This document shows, one piece after another, positions 29,705 to 41,082 of a stretch of DNA of 64,000 bases. The DNA lies in contig RBKR01000004.1 of assembly GCA_004835665.1 (NCBI GenBank), forward strand, positions 1,116,001-1,180,000. Reading direction: 5' to 3'. Each line of letters begins with the position of its first letter. Position 1 is the first letter of the stretch. Made by a program: the position numbers and the translations under genes. Origin of the DNA: Phoma sp. XZ068. Its lineage: Eukaryota; Ascomycota; Dothideomycetes; Pleosporales; Didymellaceae. Under the pieces are notes generated by a model. It made no database searches. It saw nothing but the letters and a program-made list of their open reading frames with translations, and was not told the DNA's origin.

Positions 29705-31511
29705 GTAGATGAACTCGGGGTTCTCCCGGTCCGTCAAGTCGAGCCACTCCTGGTTCTCTAGCTTCACGTAGTCTGGCGCCGCGCGGATTTGGGCCTTCTT
29801 TTTGTTTTGGCGAACGCAGTACCAGTGGATGAATGCGAGGATACCCAGACAGACGCCCCAGCAGACGATGATGGTTATTTCGGCGGGGACGTAGCGCGGT
29901 GCATCTTCCGGGCGGAAAGTCTGTGGGCCTGTGAAAGTCAGTCACGGATAGTTGGATAAGGCAGGCGTGCAACACACCGATGATGTTACCAACACAATAT
30001 CCAATCAGATACATAGCAGCGACAGTGGTTTTCTTCGTGTACCCGGCAACGTTACTCGATAGGAGACTTAGCAGCGCAACAAAAGGCGTCACACTGGACT
30101 GCGTCAAGTAGTAACCAGCAAGACGCCCGGAGTTGTTGCTCAGGGGCAGTGCAACGATCAGACTCATGCCTATTATTGAGGTGCAGAGACCGACCATTGA
30201 GATGAGGATGCGATAACCGAAACGGTCTCCAGCCCAACCGCAAGTGAGCAAGAAGACGATAGTGACTGCACCCCCAGGCGTGCCGTAGAGGAGGGACTGT
30301 TCAGGCGTGTAACCGAAGCCAACGATGAGCTGGGAGAAGAAGTTCGAGATGCCGCCTAGAGGTATTGTTAGATGCTGTAGGTATACTCTGGAGCGTTGGG
30401 GACATACCATTGGGTATGTCGGCGATGAGTGCATAGAAGAAGAATGCCCAGCTCAAGGGGTCGGTCAGTGCTTCCTTCAGCTGATAGAATTTGTAGTGCT
30501 TGTTTCCAATTCCCTGCTGGTTCATCCTCACGCGCTCGATAGCAAGGATCTGATCTTCCTTGCTCAACCAGCGGCAGTTGAGCTGGTTATCAGGCATGAT
30601 CCATAAGAACACAAAGCCAATGCAAGTAGTCAGGAGTCCAGTAACCAGAAACACAATCTTCCAGGGCTCAATTAGAGTGCCACTCTTACGGCAACCTACA
30701 GCGATGCCGTACGATAGGCAGCCGCCAAAGATCTGCGCAAAGCCATTGAAGCTGAACCAGATGGCTGTCCGTGAACCCTGCTCTTTCTTTGTGTACCATT
30801 GCGATGTGAAGAGGGCGAATCCCGGCGTTACGGCGGACTCGAAGACACCAAGAAAGAAGCGGATAGCGATCGCACCTTGGTAGTTCTTTACTGCTGCAAA
30901 GCAGGTTAGTACAAGACCCTGGTGGGTGTCAGTTTTCGTATCCTTGCACGGAATCCGCGAGTATCTTTAACTCACCCAAACGATGATGTTGAAACCCGAG
31001 TATTTCCCAAGCGGCAAATATTGCAGCAGGCGAGTAGTAGGATACTCCCACGCAAGGTATCCGAAGTAGAACAGCGAGCCCAACCACTGATAATGATCGC
31101 TCGTCAGATTGATTCCAGATGCAAGTTTGTCATTCGATGGCGGCAGTCGAAGACCCATGACACTCGCATAACTCAATGTGGTTTTGTCCAGATAATTCAG
31201 ACCGTATACCACACACATGATCTATTCTCGTTAGCATCGACATCAAGTCCTGTGGTGGGTGCGTTACTGACAGGCATCAAGTGCCAATCAATCTTCCGCA
31301 GCAGCTCCCTGTTCTTCTCTGGTGTCAACTCAAGCACCTGTCTTTCCATGCCTTCCATCGCCTGCATCGCAGCGTCCGCATTGTGGGAATGTTTCAAGAT
31401 TTTCTCGTCAAGCTTCTTCGCTGGGCCTGGCGATGTCGACGTATTGCCGATAGTCGCGGCCTCCTGCTCGACATCTGGCGGTTGGCGAGTCGCTTCTGTT
31501 TCGGTCCCCAT
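29696..31511 (-). CDS. MFS permease of the anion:cation symporter (Dal5/allantoate permease) type
   Basis: Five exons: 31272-31511, 30976-31221, 30408-30918, 29978-30355 and 29696-29928; four introns of 49-57 nt; 535 aa. An acidic soluble N-terminus leads to RKIDWHLMPIMCVVYGLNYLDK, the classic first membrane helix of the ACS family. Twelve helices can be traced, including GSLFYFGYLAWEYPTTRLL, FFLGVFESAVTPGF, WFSFNGFAQIFGG, a long central loop, GGISNFFSQLIVGFGYTPEQ, SNVAGYTKKTTVAAMYLIGY and EITIIVCWGVCLGILAF. Members import carboxylates, vitamins and amides (allantoate, nicotinate, biotin precursors) across the plasma membrane with protons. It could in principle serve the catabolic cluster at 4-18 kb, but it is 11 kb away with housekeeping genes between. 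Confidence 0.92.
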
Positions 31512-33172
31512 CGTGTCGAGATGTGACTTTCACCAAATGTGTAGGACCAGGAGTGCAGTGAATCCCGGAGCTGGCGTGGTCCAGGCAGCCTCAAGCTCTG
31601 AACCAATGTCTCCAGCTTTATATAACGATTGACAATATGAAGAGCGCGTCTACTTCGGATGTAAATACGCACTGATAACGCCCTCGCATGCCGAATATGC
31701 CGAACATCTGCCATTTACGCGCCGTCGATGATCAATAATAAGATACCCTGGCCGGTATCACAGTGCATGATCCTTTGTCTGCTGGTGAGAGGTCAAACGC
31801 GCGTGATATGCAGTATAGGTACCAAATCAGGATGCTCCTACGAAAGGAGCTCCGAAGTAAGGCCTGCTGGAGACTCGCTGTACTCAACAAAGGCAAGTTG
31901 TGGATAACCAAATCACTTAGCGCATCTAGATGGCAAATGGTCGTACCTGAGTCTTATCTTGGCGACTGGGGTGGTTGTTGCTGGGCGAGGTGCGCACCAG
32001 CTGGTGCGATATTCGTTTTCTCTCCATCAGATGGCGTAAGCAACCCTGTCATCCCAACTCCCTGGTAGCCACATAAATATGAATAATTGAACGCAAAGGC
32101 AGTTCTATGAATCTAAGGCCCGGACTCATGAATCTTACCACGACGAGTCTTGGGACATAAGGAGACATGAATAATGAATGTCCAGTCTTACGAATATCTA
32201 TTCCTAGGATACAATAGTCTTCAGAACAACGGATCGTAGAAATCAGATTCTTAGAATTGCGCATGTACAAGAACCAAGCAGACACAGTTATATAATGTGC
32301 TCAGTGGTTAGTAATTAATTAACTTCGCACTGCAAGACAGCTCATTTGTATTGGTCGAATACTCCCAGCGACAGCAAGACCTGCAAACCTCATCCAATAA
32401 CGCAACAACACTTGAAACTACTGCAATTACATACAATAACAAACACCAGCCAAAAGTGTTAGATTGCAGATCTAGTGTAAAATATTCTGCTGTAGCATAG
32501 GCGTTCTGTGTTGCTGAGTAAGGTGGTGAATTGTAGGCGTTCGATGAAAGGAAGTGAGCTGCTTCATGCACAGGAGGCATACGAAGCAAGTACACAATAC
32601 ATATATATTTCTATACCTTTGCTAAGCAGCTCTAATGTGAGAACGAGGCTTTCCCGGGCTTAGGTCGTACTAAGAGTATTTAGAGTTTTTGTAGAGTGTA
32701 GAAGCTTAGACATATAGAGATCTAGAGTGCGCAGCAGGGGTAATTACATCATCTATCAAAGGGAGAACCACTGCAAGTCGGGGTGGGTGTTGGATGGGTT
32801 GACGTCAGAATTCGATCCTCAGCGCCACTTTCGCAAGCAGGGCCTAGCGCACGCGGCATGATTAAGCATACCCATTAACTCTAAATTTGCGACCAAATGC
32901 ACGACTGCTATCAAGGTAAGAGGTTGATTTCAGAAATGATCTTTCTTGTAGCTACAAAAGTAATGCATACTGCACCTATATGATGCTCCCATAATTGTTG
33001 GGCTATCAGTGTACTCCTCAAAACTCCAGGCCTCCATGGCTCTTGTAGTGACCGATTGCCATGGTCATGCCTCGAACGCCGCCCATATGCATATCGTAAA
33101 CGCTAATATATCCGCCGAGTACACAAAACGTACAGTCGACACGAGAAGAAACGAAAGTTCAGAAAGAAAATC
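31512..33172. other. Gene-free stretch between the MFS and Gti1/Pac2 genes
   Basis: 1.66 kb, AT-richer than the genes, with no coding region I can support. It holds the MFS promoter and the 3' flank of the Gti1/Pac2 gene. Confidence 0.55.
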
Positions 33173-34510
33173 CTACGACCTAACAAAAACACTGTTGAGC
33201 TTGTTGAGCGCGTTGCTATCTGCTGCAGTGCTATTTTTAGCCAGACGCTCCGGAGCAAGATCACGAGGAAACCTCGACGCGGTGTTTGGACTGCGGCTGC
33301 CGGATCGAGACGAGCTCTGGTTGTCTTTGTCCGCGCCGTTGGTGTTCAGAAGAGAGGTGAGTGTCGGCAGAGGGCGAGATGCTACTGCGGTGGTTGATTC
33401 GGTACCAGTTTGAGCAGGTGACTTGTCGCCATCAGGGGTTGGTGGTTTGGTGACGCCTACGGATGCAGCTGCACCGTTTATGGCGGGTAGCTGAGGTCCT
33501 TGCTCAGGAATTGACGAAGCGGGCGCGGGAGGTGGTGGGGGAGGCTGGTGTTGCGCCAACTCGGCAGAAGATGGTGCACGTGCTGGCGGAGGGCTGACCA
33601 TATACTGACCAGCTTGAGCAGCGTGCGCGGCATATACGGGGTGATGAGCGTACATCGGATGGCCTTGTGGTGCGTGAGGGTGACCGATAGCCTGTGGTGG
33701 ACGATCGAGAACGTGACCTTGTGGGTGAGGCGGCATGTAGTATCCAGGCGGTGCGTAGATAGGCTGATAGAAGAAGCCTGGAGGCCCGGCGCGGTATGGG
33801 TGAACAGGGGGAGTGCCGGTTGGTGGTGTGGGTGGGTACATTGGGATAGCGTACATGGGAGCCACAGGTCCAGGATGCGCATATGGTGAGGCTGGTCCCA
33901 TGCTGTAGGCAGCGGCAGCGTGAGGAGAACCAGGCATAGGCCCTCGGGTAACGGCGGGTGCGGCTTGTGCTTCGGCGACGGTCGACTCTGGATACATGTT
34001 CTTAGGTGGTCGAATGTGTCGTAATTGCGCGTCGTTGGTAGGTTGTGGGAGGTTATTCGAGTTCGAGCGGGAGTAGTAGCTGATGAGGTGGAGGTGCTGA
34101 CCGCTGGAGGTTGTGATACTGAACGACTGCTTCATGAGACCGTCTGGCTTGTAGCGGTACCCATCTGGGCCCTCGCCATCAGAGTCGCCAGTCGCAGAGC
34201 CATCGGGAGACTTTCCACTCGCCCTCTTCACGAGCGGTGGTGTTGGTGCGGCGCCTCCTCGCTTGCCCTCCATTTCGCGGTATGTCAGGAAGCTGCCAGA
34301 GACTCGGCTCGCACTCCACGACTTGCCGTCTGTCCACCTCCTCATGCCTGCCTCGCGCTCGTCCCATACGAATACTGAGCCCGACTTGATCTGCTGACGC
34401 TCCTTCTCTGAAAGACGGCGCTGGACGCGTGGTAATATCCCAATGCGACAGGCTTCAAACAGGATTATGGCATCGTTCGGTGTGCGAACGTGGCCGTGGT
34501 AAGTCTCCAT
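33173..34510 (-). CDS. Gti1/Pac2 (WOPR) family transcriptional regulator
   Basis: A single-exon protein of 445 aa. The ATG at 34510 is preferred over the longer frame because it directly precedes the domain (METYHGHVRTPNDAIILFEA). The first half of the WOPR box is intact: ACRIGILPRVQRRLSEKERQ, SGSVFVWDEREAGMRRWTDG, KSWSASRVSGSFLTYREMEG. The second half comes after a Ser/Asp/Gly linker (GYRYKPDGLMKQSFSITTSS, then LHLISYYSR). The C-terminal 250 residues are rich in Pro, Tyr, Gly and His. WOPR proteins bind DNA and control development, nutrient-driven morphogenesis and virulence in fungi (Pac2, Gti1, Wor1, Ryp1, Sge1). The wording of the first box looks more like the Pac2 branch than Wor1/Ryp1/Sge1, a judgement from memory of the family. 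It has a 4.4-kb gene-free upstream region. Confidence 0.92.
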   Translation of the reverse strand: METYHGHVRTPNDAIILFEACRIGILPRVQRRLSEKERQQIKSGSVFVWDEREAGMRRWTDGKSWSASRVSGSFLTYREMEGKRGGAAPTPPLVKRASGKSPDGSATGDSDGEGPDGYRYKPDGLMKQSFSITTSSGQHLHLISYYSRSNSNNLPQPTNDAQLRHIRPPKNMYPESTVAEAQAAPAVTRGPMPGSPHAAAAYSMGPASPYAHPGPVAPMYAIPMYPPTPPTGTPPVHPYRAGPPGFFYQPIYAPPGYYMPPHPQGHVLDRPPQAIGHPHAPQGHPMYAHHPVYAAHAAQAGQYMVSPPPARAPSSAELAQHQPPPPPPAPASSIPEQGPQLPAINGAAASVGVTKPPTPDGDKSPAQTGTESTTAVASRPLPTLTSLLNTNGADKDNQSSSRSGSRSPNTASRFPRDLAPERLAKNSTAADSNALNKLNSVFVRS

Positions 34511-34597
34511 GACGACTGTGATGTGGTGTAGGTTGGTTGTTGTAGAGTTGGATGCTAGCTGCAGTCGGAAGCAGCTATTGATATGATTGTGCAAGAA

Positions 34598-34605
34598 TTA
34601 AACTT
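34598..34605. promoter_or_regulatory. Possible WOPR-protein binding site (TTAAACTT)
   Basis: TTAAACTT, 88 nt upstream of the Gti1/Pac2 ATG, matches the core site described for Wor1-type WOPR proteins. An octamer occurs by chance often, so this is only a hint of autoregulation. Confidence 0.3.
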
Positions 34606-36600
34606 GCATTGGGCGCCTGGGGTGCTTGTGTTAGTATGAGGTTGAGACTCGTGGGCGGAGAAAGTGCTGCTCGTGTGAGGGTGCGGCGGGGCCTCGCTTT
34701 CAGAACTTGGTAGCCAGGTTCCTCGCTACACTAGTAGGTAACGAGAAAGCAATTGATGTGGAAATGAGGGTCTTGCAGGGCATTATGCATGCGTGAGAGA
34801 AACGCAGCTGCAACATCGCACGAATGTGACGGAAGGGTATGAAGATGTAATAAGGATACTTACTGTGACACTTGTAACGTTGACAGGCTGGGCAGAGCTC
34901 TCTGCTCTATAAGCGGCTGAGCGGCGACAGTAAGGCTAGCCCGCGGTGCGTGGAACTCCAGTGACGTGAAACAGAGCCGTCGCCGAAACAATTATCGACG
35001 TGACAGATGTGCGCGGCAGTGGGCGCTCGGTGGTTGCAGTGACTGCAGTGGGTGCAGGGGACGGATATGTCTTGGGTGGGCGAGGATAGGGAGCGAAAAG
35101 TCAAAAAGGCATCAGCAAGCGCGGCGTGCACTCTTCATGTACGCATTGGGGCTCGCAGCGCAGAGCGGAACCTGGTCCACCTGGAATGCCCGCAGGCCTT
35201 TCTCGGCGCTGGGATCTCGTTCTTGATCGACGCCCAGGCTTGAGTGGCGTTAGATAGCGAAATAAGGCCCCTCAAGCTGCCGGGACAAGCTTTATTTGGA
35301 CGCCGTTGGCTGCTGACCTGGGGCCGCTCGTCCCAGCAGTGCAACCCATGGACGCAGACGTACGCCGTGACGTCGCCTTGTGCGCTGCCATTGCAGTCAC
35401 ATCAGCACGAAGAAACTCAAAATCTAACGCGGCAGCAGCGATCTGTTCACATGCCCCCTCAAGGCTTGGATCGCTGGCGCCCAGCCATATAGCGCTGTTT
35501 CTAGCAGGCGTCGAGCCTGGCCAAGCTTCGTGTAGCCGGGCCGCTACTCAACTTAAACCCAGTCTCTGGTCTTTAACATTGACAAGCCTTTTGTGGCTTG
35601 GCTGGCCCACTCTGACCCCAGTTCTGACACCTTCCAAGCCTTTGCGCGAGTCCGTCAACTCCGTCTTGTGATCCTTGGCTGCCGCTCGCGTATGGTCCAG
35701 CGCCGTTGGCTGCTTGAGACAATTTGCCCAGCACTTGGCCCAAGACGCCTCTGCGCACGACCGAGGCGCTCTCCCCACTCCCTGCTGTGCCTCTCGGCGT
35801 CTTGGGGACAAAGACATCTGGGCAGTCTCCGCTGAGCTGACTGCTGCGTCCGCGAGCTGCCGCCCTGGGCAGCAGAGCCGACGATCGCAGACTGCTCAGG
35901 AAGCTGACGAATGCCCGCTGCGCTGTCTGCCCCTCCATTCCCTGCCCTTCTCCACACAGGTGGACTGAGCAAACGCAGACCCTAGAATTCCAGTCTACGT
36001 GGAAGATACCGTGCCTGTCTGTCCCACCAACCAAGCACACTGCGCCTCCGCTCCTTGGATAATCCGCTCAGCTCCACTGTAACGTAATGGACCAACTCCT
36101 GTTATTCCTTAGCAGCTCGCTTAGGGGCTCGGCGAGAAGCATAGATTAAGCTTGGTGCCTGCGATTTAAGCTTACTATGTGCCACGAGGTTCCGGTTTAA
36201 CCATGCTGACGGTGTGACAGGCAACACGTCCGAGTGTATTCCCGCATTCGGACAAGACGACTATTTCTTGTCCTTCGTAATTTCACTCCTATTCATTTCT
36301 TGGGTGTCTTGAGCAATAGCCGTGACGGTCCGGCGGTGATTACATTGGGATCCTCGGCATGATAGATCAATATCGCTTGACGTTCAAGCGTCTTCGCATA
36401 AACTGGGCGAGGCAGCAGCAGACCACTGTCCGACAAGGCAGAAGAGTGTACTCGCCAGTCGTCCTCCTAGACTCACCGTATACTCGTTACATCTTGCCAA
36501 AGGTAGTATGGCTGAGAGCCGCTATCAAAGTCTCTCTGCAAGGCGTGCTTTTCAGCTTGCCGGAGCGAGACAAAGGCCCGAGTTCCGCTTCATTGGCGCA

Positions 36601-36654
36601 GGTCACACTCAGGCGTGCCAAGCAGCAGGTCACACTCAAGCCTGCCAAGCCGCA
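36601..36654. repeat. 27-bp imperfect tandem repeat
   Basis: Two copies (36601-36627, 36628-36654) starting GGTCACACTCA, with 3 mismatches, in the gene-free region upstream of the Gti1/Pac2 gene. Confidence 0.8.
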
Positions 36655-38923
36655 GGCCTCTTTTCCGTTTTTATGACTGGCTAAACTTCCCATTCCCACG
36701 TTTGACAACGGCCCCATCTTGTCGTAAGGCCGCGTCAGCGCCATTGGGATTGCCCAGCACCCTGAATCGCGATAGACATCGCATACCGGCACTCTGCAAA
36801 CAGCTATGGCATCACACGCATCGCAGGTGCCTTGGGGTTCTTACGCCGGGTGTGCCGCCCGCTAGTTGCATACTCTGGAATGTAACACCGCGTTTGAATC
36901 TTCTCCAGCGTATGCGAAACACGTACAGAGATGCCGGACCGGCTGCCTGCGTTCACCGATGTCGCTTGCGCTTGCAAGGGCAGATAAGGTTGGCGTAGGT
37001 TATGAGTTTAAGCTTATTTGCTCATCAACCCCGGATTGGCCGGCAACAAGCCACACCGATCGATACATGAAAGCGAACGCAAGACCGCCACAAGATTGTC
37101 TGATAACCGCACAATCCTCTGTGCTCACCTCAAGCTGAGAATAGCGTCGGACAGTGGAGAAGTGGCTACCGTGTTATCGCTCTCGAGGTCTGTTGCCTAT
37201 CTTTGCAAGCTGGCAATTTGACAGAATGAGGCAGGTTGGAGGCGTAGCCCAGAGACCATAGGATAAGTGCCGAGGCGGGTCTAGAGCTGCGCCAGCGGAA
37301 TATCGCACCGCGGTTCAGTCATTTTCCTGGCGCTCAACCCATGGTTGGTCAATGGAGGGATCCCAGGGAGAAATTAAGGTCATCCAAGCAATCGCGCTTG
37401 CTCGATAGCGCCCGAGTTTGTCCCTAACTTTCCAACGACGACCCGCACGCAGTCCCCTGTGCGGGATAGAGACGGGATACATTTCGAATACATTCATGGC
37501 GTCGTTGTGACTGCCGCAGACACGGCCCGTGGTGCGCGTCTCCAGGTACGCAGGATACCTAGATCAGGGCAATGAGAACGGCTTGCAGCGCTTCCTCCTG
37601 TGTCTCTGCGCGCCACCTCCGCCAGCTCTCAGGCTGAAGGCAAGCAGTACCGGCGTTTCGGAACCGCGACCATCCCAGGCTGTTCCGCAGGAATTATTGC
37701 TTTACACTTTCCAGTCGGTCCATTGTACTGCTCGCCTTCCCTGCCGCCTCAACGCCACGATCCCAATGTAGTATGGTAGGGATTAAGTATTCAAGGTAGG
37801 GCTCAAACTTGGGGATCAAACTAGCTGTGCAATAGACCGAAAGATTATCAAGCATATTGATTACATTTGAAATAGATTAACGGACGAATACGCAACAACT
37901 TGTTGTAAGATCCTACAGGGTTTGCTGAGGCGTGGAGGTATCCGCATAGACATACCGGAAATTCATGGCACCTATAGTTGCAACAGCTCCGCAGATGCAA
38001 TATGACAGCAGGCTCAGATTCAAGTACATTGTCTTCTTGAACAAGTAGCACCCCAGAGATGCGACTATTGACCGAAGCTAGCAAGAATGCCGCGCTCGAT
38101 CGAGCCCATGAGGCCTCTTCAAAACCTGGCTTTGAGCACGACAATCGTTCAAATAAGGCCCTGCAAGCAATCAAACAAGCGATACCATCATGTCTTACGC
38201 ACCATAACAGACCGCGCGATCAGCTTCTCTCCTATTCATCCTCGAATAGCAACACCAAATTTCTCTCGGTTCGCTGAACAAGCCTTGCGCCTGCACGCAC
38301 CCAGGATGTGGTTCTGGTGCGGTCCTGCATCTGCCTTTTGCTTTTGGGAAATTGTCCACGAACCAGACGTCTCGCGACGCATCCCGACTATCCCTGGAGG
38401 ATTGGTGGCTGAATCCACATTTCTTGGCCTTCTCCCACGTGCTTCAGGTACACGTTCGATAGACATCGCGCACATTCCTATTTCACACAAGACGATATCG
38501 AGAATTTGCGTAGGTACCATATCCAAGATGCTATTCGGAGATCACGGTCTGCTAGTGCCATCGTATTCTCCACTGTACTGGTTCGATTTCCCGATTTGGC
38601 AGGTCATACCAACGAGGAGAACTGGAACGCAGAGTTTTTACATGTGCGGTTACATGCGCATATTGGAACTCTGACGATATTTTACATTGGCGACTAGAGA
38701 TCAAGGACAGCAAGGCTACGATATGCGGCTCATTAGCTTACCACCTTCCCGTAACGTAAGTCTCGCAAGCAATGAGTCTTGCGCCAAGGCATGTCAGAGC
38801 TTGGAACGTGTTAAGGTGGAACGATGTTGCTTCCACACGCTATGCGTTGCACAGAACTTCTTTGCAGGTCTTGGAAAGTCTGGAGTGGAGATGATTCGCT
38901 ACTGTCGACACGCGCCGTTCCGC

Positions 38924-40180
38924 TTAGAGTACCCGATCGAGATTCTCATACTGAGGCAATTGGAATCCGTCATCATTCTGCTCTGTAGTCTTGTCCCCTC
39001 CAATTAACCTGACAAACCAGGGCAAAGTGGCTGCTCTTGCCATTGTAGAAATCACTGTCTGAAGTAGCCATCTCTTCCACGCTGTGTCTGGATGAGCCAC
39101 ACCGGGTACAATACCAGGAATTTGCTGAGTCTGCTCAACAAAAGGTCGGAACGCTTTCTCATATGCTTCCAGCGCCGTCCTTGGGTGCGCATTAACCTGC
39201 AACTTCGACAGCTCGCCAGCAAGCATGTAGCCTCCCAGCAACGCTAGACTAGTCCCCATACCTGTGAGCGGCGTAGACGCGAACGCAGTATCTCCCAGAC
39301 AAACAACGCGGTTTTCACTCCATTTGTCCATCTTGATCTGCTGGATGGCTTGGAAATAGAAGTCCGGCGCCTTGCTCATAGCGTCCAGAAGCCTTTTCGC
39401 CTGCCATCCCGCATCTACGAATTCCTGTCTCACGAGCTCTTCCTGCTTCTGTCTCCCCGCTCGCGAGGCATTCTGCCAGGCCGACTTCTGATTCTCGTTG
39501 CGCGGCATAACAGTAAACATCGCTCTGGTCGTGCCATGTGGATCAGGCCGGAGCGTGATGATGCGTGACTGCAGGCCGAAGTACACATTCCACCAGTCGT
39601 TGTCATCCTCGAGCCGTGGGACGGTGAAGTAAACGACATACATGCCCTTGTCGACTACCTCCACAGACTTGGGTAGGAAGCACTGTTTTCGCAGCTTTGA
39701 CCACTGGCCATCTGCGGCAACGAGGAGATCGTACTCTTCCACGGCCCCGTTGCTTAGCTCGACCTTTACACCTGTATCGTTGTTGGTGAGGACTTTCTGG
39801 ATTGTTGTGCCGAATATGTATTCCACATTTGGTTGCACCCTCGATGCCTCCCAAAGCACTTTCGCCATATCTCCTCGCAGGATCTCAAATTCAGATGTGA
39901 AGCTCGTGATCGTGCCCTCCTTGACAGGAAACGGTGCAAACGGCCGACCGTTGGGGTCTATGAGCTGTGTACCCTTTTCCTTTGTGTGGAAGCGTTTGAC
40001 CTCATCAAAGAGGCCCATCTTCTTGATGACTGTAATGGCGCTGCCTGTGATGTCTACATTTTGACCGTAAGGCAGTAAGGCGGGTGCCTTCTCGACGACT
40101 GTGATGTATGCCCCGGCTTTGGCCAGGAAGTAGGAGAGCGTGGGGCCTGCGACGCCGGCTCCAGATATGAGAACGCGCAT
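38924..40180 (-). CDS. FAD-dependent monooxygenase (aromatic-hydroxylase type)
   Basis: A 418-aa single-exon enzyme starting at the ATG at 40180. All three class A flavoprotein motifs are visible: the Rossmann GxGxxG at residues 7-12 (SGAGVAGPTLSYFLAKAG), the DG motif in LLVAADGQWSKLRKQ, and the GD motif in RVVCLGDTAFASTPLTGMG. The N-terminus resembles UbiH/TetX-like and salicylate-hydroxylase-like proteins. The C-terminus (FVRLIGGDK) carries one hydrophobic helix but no clear membrane anchor. Such enzymes hydroxylate or epoxidise aromatic or polyketide substrates with NAD(P)H and O2. The substrate is unknown, and no biosynthetic backbone gene lies in the window. Confidence 0.9.
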   Translation of the reverse strand: MRVLISGAGVAGPTLSYFLAKAGAYITVVEKAPALLPYGQNVDITGSAITVIKKMGLFDEVKRFHTKEKGTQLIDPNGRPFAPFPVKEGTITSFTSEFEILRGDMAKVLWEASRVQPNVEYIFGTTIQKVLTNNDTGVKVELSNGAVEEYDLLVAADGQWSKLRKQCFLPKSVEVVDKGMYVVYFTVPRLEDDNDWWNVYFGLQSRIITLRPDPHGTTRAMFTVMPRNENQKSAWQNASRAGRQKQEELVRQEFVDAGWQAKRLLDAMSKAPDFYFQAIQQIKMDKWSENRVVCLGDTAFASTPLTGMGTSLALLGGYMLAGELSKLQVNAHPRTALEAYEKAFRPFVEQTQQIPGIVPGVAHPDTAWKRWLLQTVISTMARAATLPWFVRLIGGDKTTEQNDDGFQLPQYENLDRVL

Positions 40181-41082
40181 GCTGGACTATGTGATGGTGT
40201 GTGGATGGTTGAGGGGCAGCTTTAGATCTTGAACGGTGTTGACGATGCTGGGAATGTAACTGTCTGCAAGCGAAGATCTCCTATGAGACTCTATTCCAAG
40301 CGTAGTGTGCCTATCGATTGTAGTCTCAGTATGTCTGTGGAAGTTTTAGATATACATCGCTGCTGTACGGAGTTTGTCAATTACTCGGGTCCGTCAAGAC
40401 CTCAGACCCCGAGCTTCCCTGCAGGATACAACCTTTCACAGATTTGCACGGAGAGGAGGCCTTACAACCGCAGGCAACCACTGAACGATTGGTATCGGTT
40501 TACGATCCCCAGCCTAAATGCAAGCTGTTTGCGGTCAAGCTCACCAAGCGTCATACGATGATAAGCTTGATGTGCAGGTAGCCAATGACTAGTGACGTCT
40601 GGCTAACGAACGGAGCGTCGATTCACCGACTGCCTGTTGCCGCCTTATTCAAAGCCAATCGTGATTTGGAGTTGAGAAGCTATCCGCCCTCAAGTCCTCT
40701 ACGCTGTTAGAATTGCACATGTTACAATGGTACTCGCACAGCTTGAAGACACGGTCAAGGATGGGGACTCGAGCATTGTCTTGGTTGCGCAGCGATGCCT
40801 ACAGGTGCAGCAAGAGTAATTATGTATCGAACTTAAAACCGAATAGTCTTGAAAGTGCACTTTATCTGATGTTGTTTGGATCTTATGCTCTTTCAGCTCT
40901 GGATGTCAGATATGCAGAGCCGTGGCATCGCGGAGGTCATGCCCCGCGTTACCCTTGAAACAAAAGCGGTGACGAAGTGCCCCACATCCAAGCTACCAGG
41001 TTGACAGCTAAGGCAACTCCCAAACATCGTCCAAGTTCAATTCTTCGTCGCATTGCTTTGAGCGTTCACTTTCTTCGGCAGA
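40181..41082. other. Divergent intergenic region, monooxygenase and AIP1
   Basis: 0.9 kb with no supported gene. Several short ORFs have no recognisable sequence. It must hold both promoters. Confidence 0.5.

Larger units (their letters stand above)
34511..38923. other. 4.4-kb gene-free region upstream of the Gti1/Pac2 gene
   Basis: No family-supported coding region on either strand. From about 35200 to 36000 several frames on both strands stay open at once, which reflects GC-rich, stop-poor sequence, not genes. It contains a 27-bp imperfect tandem repeat (36601-36654) and a possible WOPR-type site (34598-34605). It is presumably a large regulatory region or leader of the Gti1/Pac2 gene plus the 3' flank of the monooxygenase. 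Confidence 0.55.

Noticed and set aside
35200..36060. Overlapping ORFs of 80-155 codons in several frames on both strands
   Set aside because: Stop-poor, GC-rich sequence opens many frames at once; none has a recognisable domain or splice structure.
38087..38674. ORF of 195 codons upstream of the monooxygenase 3' end
   Set aside because: No motif, and the composition does not resemble the real genes here.
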